DNA of 8,707 bases from Candidatus Caldarchaeum sp. Its GTDB lineage: Archaea; Thermoproteota; Nitrososphaeria_A; Caldarchaeales; Caldarchaeaceae. Below are positions 1 to 5,535 of the stretch, piece by piece. The stretch spans positions 1 through 8,707 of the forward strand of contig JANWZT010000046.1 in NCBI GenBank assembly GCA_025054515.1. The letters are read 5' to 3'. Numbering within the stretch: position 1 is the first letter of the stretch; each line of letters begins with the position of its first letter. The position numbers were made by a program, and so were the translations under genes. Below the pieces are notes generated by a model, which worked only from the letters and a program-made list of their open reading frames with translations, had not been told where the DNA came from and did not search any database.

Positions 1-961
1 CGTCGTGAAGCATCTCCACCAATCCATCCCCATCAACCCGCTTCACCGCCGCACGATGTTTCCGCGCCGCTTCAACCCTCGTTTCCTTCAGGGCGGAGAT
101 GTTTCTCGCGGAGACGGCGGCGTCTATCGAAGGAGTTGGGACGCCGAGTTCCGCCGCTGTTTGAACTGTCCACCGGCCCGTTCCCTTCTGCTCCGCTTTG
201 TCGAGGACAAGCTCGACCAACGGCCTTCCGGTTTCGTCGTCGCGGTAACCGAGAGCATCCGCCGCGATCTCGAGCAGGTAGGAGCTCAGCAGGCCACCGC
301 TCCATTCGCGGAAAACGTTTCCAACTTCATCCGTCGGCATGCCGAGGCCTCTGTGCAGAATGTCGTAGGTTTCGGCGATGAGCTGGAGCAACGCGTATTC
401 GATGCCGTTGTGAACCATTTTGACGAAATGGCCCGCACCACCTGCACCCATGTATCCTGCGCACGGCTCGCCGTCGGCTCTGGCGGCGATTGACTTCCAA
501 AGAGCTTCAGACTGCTCATATCCTTCCCGTGGCCCGCCAACCATGATGGAAGGGCCTTTCAAAGCCCCCTCCTCCCCACCGCTCACACCAACTCCCACAA
601 ACAACACCTTCTTATCCGAAGCAACCGCCTGCCGTCTTTCCGTGTCCCTGAAGAAGGAGTTGCCGCAGTCAAAAACAACGTCGCCAGCGCTCAGAATCGG
701 AAGCAAATCATTCAAAACACTGTCGACAGCTTTCCCCGCCTCAACCATCAAAACGATTCGCCGCGGTCTTTCAAGGCTTTCGACAAGCTCCGACAAGCTG
801 TAGGATGGACTGATCGGCAGAAGGTTTTTCACCGACGAAACAAGCCGGTCCGTCTTTTCCCTCGTCCTGTTGTAAACCGTCACCCGGAAACCATTTGAAG
901 CGATGTTCTTCGCCAAGTTCTCGCCCATGACGCCGAGGCCCACCAAACCAACGTCGTTCAA
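1..961 (-). CDS. gnd: 6-phosphogluconate dehydrogenase, decarboxylating (3' end beyond the window)
   Basis: Cytosolic enzyme that oxidatively decarboxylates 6-phosphogluconate to ribulose 5-phosphate, forming NAD(P)H. The first 320 codons are present. Seen: Rossmann motif GLGVMGENLAKN (residues 8-19); YNRTREKT (30-37), the place of the NRS/T motif that contacts the NADP phosphate; the substrate-loop signature GVSGGEEGA (125-133); the catalytic segment KMVHNGIEY with K181 and E188; and KGTGRWT (259-265). The last two, and reading on past residue 290 (SARNISALK), match the long form of about 470 residues rather than the 300-residue form, so roughly 150 residues lie off the left edge. The start is TTG at 961: no other ATG/GTG/TTG keeps the first beta strand, and a TATA box lies 26 bases upstream, implying a leaderless message. 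Divergent from the CBS gene. The family call is firm; NADP preference is inferred. Confidence 0.93.
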   Translation of the reverse strand, partial: MNDVGLVGLGVMGENLAKNIASNGFRVTVYNRTREKTDRLVSSVKNLLPISPSYSLSELVESLERPRRIVLMVEAGKAVDSVLNDLLPILSAGDVVFDCGNSFFRDTERRQAVASDKKVLFVGVGVSGGEEGALKGPSIMVGGPREGYEQSEALWKSIAARADGEPCAGYMGAGGAGHFVKMVHNGIEYALLQLIAETYDILHRGLGMPTDEVGNVFREWSGGLLSSYLLEIAADALGYRDDETGRPLVELVLDKAEQKGTGRWTVQTAAELGVPTPSIDAAVSARNISALKETRVEAARKHRAAVKRVDGDGLVEMLHD

Positions 962-984
962 TCCAGTAACGTGTAGCAGAGACG

Positions 985-992
985 ATATAAGT
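985..992 (-). promoter_or_regulatory. TATA box of the 6-phosphogluconate dehydrogenase gene
   Basis: ACTTATAT on the minus strand, centred about 27 bases before the TTG start at 961. That spacing puts the transcription start on or beside the start codon, so the message should be leaderless. No Shine-Dalgarno sequence precedes the TTG, which agrees. Confidence 0.65.
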
Positions 993-1027
993 GGTTGCTT
1001 TAATTTAACCGGAAAACTGTTAAATAT

Positions 1028-1034
1028 TTTATAT
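1028..1034 (+). promoter_or_regulatory. TATA box of the CBS-domain gene
   Basis: TTTATAT, centred about 25 bases before the TTG start at 1056, so a leaderless message is expected. With the minus-strand box at 985-992 it makes a divergent promoter region of 94 bases. An AT-rich run (TTAAATATTT, from 1020) lies just upstream and could be a weaker alternative box. Confidence 0.6.
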
Positions 1035-1055
1035 CAAAGTCATGGATGAGAAGGA

Positions 1056-1442
1056 TTGAAGCTGGGGAAACTGGTCAGACGCAAGCCGATAACGGTCAGG
1101 GAAGACGCGACGATCCACGACGTAATCCGCATAATGGCCGAGCAGAACATCGGGTTCCTCGTAGTCGTCGAAGGAAGCAACTACGTCGGCGTTCTTTCGG
1201 AAAGAGATGTTATCCGATCGCTTGCAGAGGAGAAGAACCTCGACAAAACGGTGGGAAGCTTCTGCAAAAGAGACATCATAAAGCTGAGTGCCGACAAAAC
1301 AGTTGAAGACGCCGCCCAAGTAATGGGAAAACATCGGATAAGACACGTCGTAGTCGTCGACGAAAAAGACAACCTCGTCGGCGTTGTTTCAGCGAGGGAC
1401 GTGTTGGAGGAGCTTTACGCCGCGGAGCCCGCGACAGACTAA
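1056..1442 (+). CDS. Two-CBS-domain (Bateman module) protein
   Basis: A 128-residue protein made of one CBS pair and nothing else. CBS 1 spans about residues 10-57 and ends in GVLSERD; CBS 2 spans about 73-120 and ends in GVVSARD. The SxRD sequences (48-51, 112-115) are the phosphate-contacting motif seen in CBS pairs that bind AMP, ATP or S-adenosylmethionine. Such stand-alone pairs usually act as cytosolic energy or ligand sensors that bind a partner protein; the ligand here cannot be read from sequence. The start is TTG at 1056: an in-frame stop (TGA, 1047-1049) rules out any earlier start, and the ATGs at 1042 and 1046 are in other frames. Divergent from the 6-phosphogluconate dehydrogenase gene, and convergent with the ArsR gene 20 bases downstream. 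Confidence 0.9.
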   Translation: MKLGKLVRRKPITVREDATIHDVIRIMAEQNIGFLVVVEGSNYVGVLSERDVIRSLAEEKNLDKTVGSFCKRDIIKLSADKTVEDAAQVMGKHRIRHVVVVDEKDNLVGVVSARDVLEELYAAEPATD

Positions 1443-1455
1443 ACGCAGGAAAATG

Positions 1456-1470
1456 CTTTTTGTTATTGTT
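1456..1470 (+). terminator. Possible T-rich terminator after the CBS gene
   Basis: A T-rich run (CTTTTTGTTATTGTT) begins 14 bases after the CBS stop and runs into the end of the convergent ArsR gene. Archaeal termination often needs only such a T tract. No strong hairpin is visible. Confidence 0.35.
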
Positions 1471-1783
1471 TGGCTGCGAGTTTTTCTTTGACGATTTGCG
1501 AAATTAAATGACATGCTTGAGCAACTCGGAGGTCTGCGAGGCTGTAGTAGACCGTGTTGCCGACCCGGCGGGATTTGACGACGCCGGTTCGTTTCATGAA
1601 GCTTAGGTGCTGGGACACCGTTGGCTGCTCGATTTTAAGGGCTTGGACGATTTCGCCGACGGATTTCTCTCCCATCATCAAAAGATGGAGAATCATCAGC
1701 CGTTTTGGGTGGGCCTGTCCTTTACAGAATTCCGCCAAAGCTTCGTAGAACTGCTCGGCCGGCACCGTCTCGGTTGCGGTCAA
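1463..1783 (-). CDS. ArsR-family winged-helix regulator with two cysteines, last gene of the sulfur operon
   Basis: A 106-residue ArsR/SmtB-type DNA-binding protein. Seen: HPKRLMILHLL (25-35), the usual start of helix 2; the helix-turn-helix around SVGEIVQALKIEQPTVSQHL (41-60); and the wing SRRVGNTVYYSL (71-82). There is no CxC-type ArsR metal site and no set of histidines like SmtB. The only cysteines are C20 in helix 1 and C91 in the last helix. These helices pack together in the ArsR dimer interface, so a thiol or persulfide switch like that of SqrR/BigR is possible, although the cysteine positions are not identical to those proteins. Start: TTG at 1783, overlapping the SQR stop in TTGA, with AGGAGG 10 bases upstream. 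Likely represses its own operon through the dyad at 3747-3774 (inference). Family call firm, ligand unknown. Confidence 0.9.
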   Translation of the reverse strand: MTATETVPAEQFYEALAEFCKGQAHPKRLMILHLLMMGEKSVGEIVQALKIEQPTVSQHLSFMKRTGVVKSRRVGNTVYYSLADLRVAQACHLISQIVKEKLAAKQ

Positions 1784-2973
1784 GACGCTTTGTCCTCCTT
1801 TTCCTTGAAGTAGATGTCGAATATCGGCTCAAGCTTTCCTCTGAGCATCGTCCAGTAGAGGCTTGCGAAGCTTTTCTTCATGAGGTAGCGGATGCGGGTG
1901 GGTTCCATGTGTTTGGGAGGCCTTGTGTAAGTGCTTGAAACGAACAGCGCTTTTCCGCCTCCGACTTCGAGGGGGCAGTTTATGCGGCCGTTGTAGCGTT
2001 TCTCTCCGTCTTCTCCGATGATTTCCGATGCGATGTTGTGGGCCACGATGCCGGCCTGTATGTGGGCCACTACACCCGATTTTGAGACGGGAATGTTCGT
2101 GGCGTCGCCGATGGCGAAGACGTCGTCGTAGCCTGATACGGTCATGAGATGTTTGTCAGCAGGCACCCATCCATCCTTGTCCCCTATCTCCGAAACCGTC
2201 ATCACCTTCGCACCCCTGTGAGGCGGAATCGAAAGCAACAGGTCATACGGAACCTCTTCGCCTTCCAGCGAATAAACCCGTTTCTTCACGGGGTCGACGC
2301 TTTCGATGTTGAAGAACGGGACTATGTTGACGCCTTTTTTCTCGAGAAGTGGTTGGACGATGTCGGCGATGGTTTTGGCCGGGTATGCGTGGGGGTAGGG
2401 TGTCAGAAACGTTAGCTCGACCTTGTCCCTGATTCCTCTTTTGCGGAAATGTTCGTCGAGGAGGAACATGGCCTCGGTGGGCGCGGGTGGGCATTTGTGG
2501 GGCACGCCCGCTATAACCAGAACAACTTTTCCGCCGTCAAACCTGCTGAGAGCGTCCCAGACTTTCGCGGAATCCCATGGTGAAACATGGAAGTTCAAGC
2601 TTCCTTCGGCGAGACCCGGCACGAGGGATGGGTCGGCTATCGAGCCGGTCGCGAGAACGAGGTAGTCATAGCGTAGCTCGTTGCCCACCGTTGTATGCAG
2701 CAGCCGGTCGGCGATGTTTATCCTTTCGACTTTTTCATTTAGGAACTGGATTTTCCTGTCGAGGAGTGTTGATTCTTTGCGGACGTATTTGTCTGGCCGT
2801 GCTCCGTGGAGAGCCACTTCGAGGTTGGCGGGCTGGAAGACGTGCTGTGGGTTGTCGCTGACGACCGTCACCGATGCTTTGCCGGAGCTGATTTCCCCGC
2901 CGAGCTTCGACGCGAGGAGGTTGGCGGCAAGAGTTCCACCTGTCCCACCTCCCACTATCAGTATCCGCTTCAT
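1780..2973 (-). CDS. sqr: Sulfide:quinone oxidoreductase-like FAD flavoprotein
   Basis: A 397-residue disulfide-oxidoreductase-fold flavoprotein. Family role: membrane-surface oxidation of sulfide to sulfane sulfur, with electrons to quinone. Seen, numbered from the chosen ATG: FAD dinucleotide motif VGGGTGG (7-13); ATGS (108-111); CPPAPTEA beginning at C161; GDATN (289-293), the second FAD motif; C333 in INCPLEVGGG; and a C-terminal hydrophobic, aromatic stretch (368-385, containing YWTMLRG) that fits the quinone-side membrane helices of SQR. C161 and C333 match the redox pair of Acidianus-type SQR; the third cysteine of many SQRs is missing. Start: ATG at 2973, with GGTGG 8 bases upstream; an in-frame GTG at 2985 would add MAEL and overlap tusA. 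A related flavoprotein using another electron acceptor cannot be excluded. Confidence 0.85.
   Translation of the reverse strand: MKRILIVGGGTGGTLAANLLASKLGGEISSGKASVTVVSDNPQHVFQPANLEVALHGARPDKYVRKESTLLDRKIQFLNEKVERINIADRLLHTTVGNELRYDYLVLATGSIADPSLVPGLAEGSLNFHVSPWDSAKVWDALSRFDGGKVVLVIAGVPHKCPPAPTEAMFLLDEHFRKRGIRDKVELTFLTPYPHAYPAKTIADIVQPLLEKKGVNIVPFFNIESVDPVKKRVYSLEGEEVPYDLLLSIPPHRGAKVMTVSEIGDKDGWVPADKHLMTVSGYDDVFAIGDATNIPVSKSGVVAHIQAGIVAHNIASEIIGEDGEKRYNGRINCPLEVGGGKALFVSSTYTRPPKHMEPTRIRYLMKKSFASLYWTMLRGKLEPIFDIYFKEKEDKAS
1794..1799 (-). promoter_or_regulatory. Ribosome binding site of the ArsR gene
   Basis: AGGAGG lies inside the last codons of the SQR gene, 10 bases before the TTG start at 1783. 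It is the strongest Shine-Dalgarno match in the operon and supports a TTG start that overlaps the SQR stop, hence translational coupling. Confidence 0.6.
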
Positions 2974-2977
2974 CAGT

Positions 2978-3223
2978 TCAGCCACCTTTCGCCGTTACTT
3001 TGACGATGATGCGGATGTATCCCTGCTCTTCGACGATTTGTTCAACCAAGTTTCCTGTTTTGCGGGCCCACGCTTGAACGTCGGATTTGGCCGCGGGGTC
3101 TGTTGCGAGAAGCTCGAGGATGTCGCCGTTCTTGGCTTCTCGGTAGGCTTTGAACAGGTCGGTCAACGGCCCCGGGCAGAAGCTTCCGCGGGAATCAATA
3201 ACTTTCCTCGTCGGCTGGCTCAT
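2978..3223 (-). CDS. tusA: TusA-family sulfur carrier protein
   Basis: A small cytosolic sulfur-transfer protein of 81 residues. Family role: carries sulfane sulfur as a persulfide on a single cysteine, here presumably between the SQR product, the DsrE-like protein and a sulfur-consuming enzyme outside the window. Seen: the opening strand KVIDSRGSFCPGPL with the family CPxP motif at C16-P19, followed by the usual helix (TDLFKAYREAKNGD) and the AWARKTGN helix region. C16 is the only cysteine. Start: ATG at 3223 because GGTGG lies 5 bases upstream; an in-frame GTG at 3232 would add three residues and overlap that site. It lies 13 bases after the dsrE-like stop and 4 bases before the SQR start, so co-transcription is near certain. 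Confidence 0.93.
   Translation of the reverse strand: MSQPTRKVIDSRGSFCPGPLTDLFKAYREAKNGDILELLATDPAAKSDVQAWARKTGNLVEQIVEEQGYIRIIVKVTAKGG
2982..2986 (-). promoter_or_regulatory. Ribosome binding site deciding the SQR start
   Basis: GGTGG, 8 bases before the ATG at 2973. It would overlap the alternative GTG start at 2985, so it favours the ATG. Confidence 0.55.
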
Positions 3224-3228
3224 TACAT

Positions 3229-3233
3229 CCACC
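3229..3233 (-). promoter_or_regulatory. Ribosome binding site deciding the TusA start
   Basis: GGTGG, 5 bases before the ATG at 3223, just after the dsrE-like stop. The alternative GTG start at 3232 lies within it, so the ATG is preferred. Confidence 0.55.
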
Positions 3234-3236
3234 TTC

Positions 3237-3737
3237 TCAGATGAAGATGACCTGACCGCCTTCGCTCAGCTGTATGAAGGTGGCGGCTCCGACGATGTCG
3301 TCGACTTCGTCGATGAAATCCTCTTTCTTGAGGCCCATGACATCCATGGTCGTAGAGCATGCATGAAGCTTGACGCCTGCTTCTTTCGCGGTTTTGACCA
3401 GTTCACGGATGGTTGGAACCTTCTGCTTCGCCATCTTCCCCTTCAGCATGTTGGTCACCATCGCCGTCATCCCCGGCAAAGCACCGAGCAGGTTGGGCAT
3501 CGGCAGGGCCGGGTTGCCGACGGACGAGACCTTGAGGTTGTCGATCTTCCGCTTATCTATCACGTTCATCCCCCAGAAAGTGAAGAAGATGTGAACTTCG
3601 TACCCCATCGCGGCGGATGCGTTGGCGAGCATGAAAGCCGGATAAGCCATGTCGAGCGTTCCTTTCGATAGGATGATGCAGAGTTTGCTGGCTTGGGCGG
3701 GTGGCGCGGCTTGTTTTACGGTTTGGGTTTGCGACAT
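3237..3737 (-). CDS. DsrE/DsrF-family (DsrE2-like) sulfurtransferase, first gene of the sulfur operon
   Basis: A 166-residue member of the DsrE/DsrF/DsrH-like fold. Family role: takes and passes sulfane sulfur through a cysteine persulfide, commonly with TusA as partner. Seen: KLCIILSKGTLDMAYPAF (18-35), the first strand and loop typical of DsrE2-like proteins; the hydrophobic strand HIFFTFWGMNVI (49-60); GMTAMVTNML (89-98); and HACSTTMDVMGL (126-137) with C127 at the position of the family's reactive cysteine. C20 in the first strand is the only other cysteine. The first 17 residues are polar and Ala/Pro/Gln-rich with no signal peptide. Start: ATG at 3737; no in-frame start lies between it and an upstream stop, and there is no clear ribosome site, fitting a leader of only about 10 bases from the TATA box at 3769-3776. 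Confidence 0.88.
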   Translation of the reverse strand: MSQTQTVKQAAPPAQASKLCIILSKGTLDMAYPAFMLANASAAMGYEVHIFFTFWGMNVIDKRKIDNLKVSSVGNPALPMPNLLGALPGMTAMVTNMLKGKMAKQKVPTIRELVKTAKEAGVKLHACSTTMDVMGLKKEDFIDEVDDIVGAATFIQLSEGGQVIFI

Positions 3738-3746
3738 ACTGGTTCG

Positions 3747-3774
3747 ATATTATTATATTCGAATGTTCTAATAT
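3747..3774 (-). promoter_or_regulatory. Candidate operator (28-base dyad) overlapping the sulfur operon's TATA box
   Basis: An interrupted palindrome centred between 3760 and 3761. The core is ATTCGAAT (3757-3764), and the outer arms are ATATTA (3747-3752) and TAATAT (3769-3774); 11 of 14 positions pair. The right arm lies within the minus-strand TATA-like sequence CTATATTA (3769-3776), and the predicted transcription start (about 3746) lies near the other end. A bound dimer would therefore block TBP/TFB and polymerase. AT-rich dyads of this size are typical ArsR-family sites, so the ArsR protein of this operon is the obvious candidate, by inference. Confidence 0.55.
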
Positions 3775-3776
3775 AG
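3769..3776 (-). promoter_or_regulatory. TATA box of the dsrE-tusA-sqr-arsR operon
   Basis: CTATATTA on the minus strand, about 35 bases before the ATG at 3737, predicting a transcript with a leader of about 10 bases. A second AT-rich block (ATATAATAATAT, 3747-3758) is too close to the ATG to serve as the box. Confidence 0.5.
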
Positions 3777-3783
3777 TTTGGCT

Positions 3784-3805
3784 AAATAAAACATATACAG
3801 AAAAC
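3784..3805 (-). terminator. T-rich terminator after the topoisomerase IB gene
   Basis: On the minus strand two T runs (GTTTTCTG and GTTTTATTT) follow the topoisomerase stop within 30 bases, before the sulfur operon's TATA box. Such T tracts are the usual archaeal intrinsic terminator. Confidence 0.4.
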
Positions 3806-3810
3806 ATCTT

Positions 3811-5418
3811 CTAAATAGATGCTTTTAACTGTATATCCTCTCCGACTCCCCCCTTGAAGGCCTGCAGAAACTCGTTGACCGAAGCTTTTTCAACCCATTT
3901 GAATTTCCGGAGAAGGCTGGCGGTGTAGATTTTTCTCCAGTCGTGTCCGGTGTATTTGCCCCATGCTTTGTAGACTCGTGGGTCGATGTAGTTGCGTAGC
4001 GATGTGGAGAGGTTGTAGTCGCGGACTTTGACGGCGAGGTCGAGGTTCAGCTCCGCTTTCTCCAAGCCGGCGGCCAAACGGGCTTTCTTCTTCTCGGTCG
4101 CGGCCTCCCGCAGCTGCTGCATCAGCTTCTTCACACGCTCCTCCTTCTTCTGCAGCGATTGCTCGTAGTTTTTGGGCGGGGCCCGTTTGTGGTTGAGGGC
4201 TTCCGCGGCTTTGAGGTTGGCGAGCTTCGCGTAGTAGATGAATTTTTCCTGCGAATCCACCTTATCTTTGCTGACTGTTGTCAGGAAGTCTTTGACTATC
4301 TTCGTGGCGATGTAGGTTCTAAAGACTTTGGCGGTGAGGCCTTTGACGATTTTGCCGAGGAACCGGTTGACGTGCCGGCTGTTGATGTTCTGGAATATCT
4401 GGTCTCCCGGCTGTTTGCCTTCGAGGAGTTCGTGGAAAACTTTAGCCACTTCTGGCGGCTCGTTCCGTAGGTCGATGGATTTGTTCCAACGAACGCTGTC
4501 CTTACCGAGAAAATCGAAATCAGCCCGATGCTTCGAAAGCTTCACGTGTTCGACGCGGAGTGTCGTCGCGCCCACGGTGTCTGCTTCATCCGGGTCTTTT
4601 TCGTCGCCCACCCTCATCGCCAGCCGGTCGATCAAGTAGCAGGCCAACGCGATTTCACGCAGTTTCGGGTCTTCCGAGCTAAGGCCTTCGATGATTTTCT
4701 GCCGGACTTTTTCAATATGTTTTTCAAGAACGGCTGCTTTGTCGTATTTGTTGCGGTCTCGTTTCTGCTTGATGTCGGCTGTGTCGCTGAGCCAGACGTA
4801 TTTTTCCTTGCCCGTCAGCTTGTCGTTCCAGCGGGCGAGCCACATCGAGTCGTGGTCGTGGATTATCTGGCCCCAGTTGCCGGGCGGGACCGGCGCTTCT
4901 TCGCCGAGGTTGAGCGTGATGTCCTCTTCGTAGATACGTGGCTTCCAACGGCCTCGTAGCGGATGCGCCCCCCGGCCCATGAAAATCCCCGGAGGCTCCA
5001 CCATCCAGTTCGCCACCTCAAACCGTTTCCCATCCATCTCCGCCCAGCCGTAGCGGGCCTTCAACTCCTCCCGCAGCTTCTTCCGCTCCGTCGAAAGCCG
5101 CTTCCGATACTCCTTATCAGCGTTCAGCTGCTTCTCCCGGTCAACATACGCGAAGATTTCGGAAAAATCGATGTCGTTTATCGAGACGCCGTCGAAACGG
5201 CCGTCAAATGTTTTGAGAAAGTCGGTGAGGAAGTTTTTCTGGAAGACCGGGTCTTGGACGTAGGGAGTGTCTTTTTTGAGGGCCCATGCGTAGGCCATCT
5301 CCTCCTGCAGCGGGTTGAGCTGGACGGTTTCGCCGCGTATTTTGATGGTGAATCCTTTCGGCTGGTAGGGAGGTGGGAGAGCGACACCGTTGTGGACGAG
5401 AGTTCTCCATTTAGCCAT
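3811..5418 (-). CDS. Eukaryotic-type DNA topoisomerase IB
   Basis: A 535-residue type IB topoisomerase that relaxes supercoils of either sign through a 3'-phosphotyrosine nick. Seen: an N-terminal core cap with EPPGIFMGRG (141-150) and the WGQIIHDHDSMWLARW segment (182-197); the catalytic core with R269 (LAMRVGDEKDPDEADTVG), K306 (FDFLGKDSVRW), R367 (TAKVFRTYIATK) and H410 (LNHKRAPPKNYEQS); a charged coiled-coil linker (about 421-470); and Y477 in SLRNYIDPR. All five residues match human Arg488, Lys532, Arg590, His632 and Tyr723. The long charged N-terminal domain of the eukaryotic enzyme is absent. The His-to-Tyr distance is 67 residues against 91 in human, so the linker is short. Start: ATG at 5418, with GGTGG 6 bases upstream (5425-5429). 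In archaea this enzyme is characteristic of Thaumarchaeota and Aigarchaeota. Confidence 0.96.
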   Translation of the reverse strand: MAKWRTLVHNGVALPPPYQPKGFTIKIRGETVQLNPLQEEMAYAWALKKDTPYVQDPVFQKNFLTDFLKTFDGRFDGVSINDIDFSEIFAYVDREKQLNADKEYRKRLSTERKKLREELKARYGWAEMDGKRFEVANWMVEPPGIFMGRGAHPLRGRWKPRIYEEDITLNLGEEAPVPPGNWGQIIHDHDSMWLARWNDKLTGKEKYVWLSDTADIKQKRDRNKYDKAAVLEKHIEKVRQKIIEGLSSEDPKLREIALACYLIDRLAMRVGDEKDPDEADTVGATTLRVEHVKLSKHRADFDFLGKDSVRWNKSIDLRNEPPEVAKVFHELLEGKQPGDQIFQNINSRHVNRFLGKIVKGLTAKVFRTYIATKIVKDFLTTVSKDKVDSQEKFIYYAKLANLKAAEALNHKRAPPKNYEQSLQKKEERVKKLMQQLREAATEKKKARLAAGLEKAELNLDLAVKVRDYNLSTSLRNYIDPRVYKAWGKYTGHDWRKIYTASLLRKFKWVEKASVNEFLQAFKGGVGEDIQLKASI

Positions 5419-5505
5419 CCGAAACCACCACAGCGCCTAAAGGAGCTAAACCCGCCACGGCATTTCTACATAAAAAGCTTAACTTCGGCAAAAACCGCCA
5501 GAGTG

Positions 5506-5515
5506 CTTATATAAG
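5506..5515 (+). promoter_or_regulatory. TATA box of the GH1 glycosidase gene (perfect palindrome)
   Basis: CTTATATAAG, centred about 26 bases before the GTG start at 5536, so transcription should start on the start codon. The sequence reads the same on both strands. It could also serve the divergent topoisomerase gene with a leader of about 67 bases, although a second AT-rich element (CTTTTTATG on the minus strand, near 5471-5479) is an alternative for that gene. Confidence 0.65.
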
Positions 5516-5535
5516 TTGCGGCTGCATGATTTGTC

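Noticed and set aside
5..493. A 162-codon plus-strand frame at the left edge
   Set aside because: It is antisense to the 6-phosphogluconate dehydrogenase frame, which carries every family signature.
1443..1462. Possible hairpin terminator between the CBS and ArsR genes
   Set aside because: Only very short A/T complementarity around TGC is seen (AAAA-TGC-TTTT). A stem that weak is not convincing, so only the T tract is kept.
2681..3244. A 187-codon plus-strand frame across the SQR and TusA genes
   Set aside because: It is antisense to two genes with clear catalytic motifs and has no recognisable motif of its own.
4963..5514. A 183-codon plus-strand frame opposite the 5' part of topoisomerase IB
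   Set aside because: It is antisense to a well-supported gene, has a proline- and leucine-rich mirror composition, and no initiation signal.
5419..5535. Possible riboswitch or small RNA in the longest intergenic gap (117 bases)
   Set aside because: Apart from the TATA element and the ribosome site I see no stable stem or known RNA motif. A long topoisomerase leader is possible but has no visible structure.
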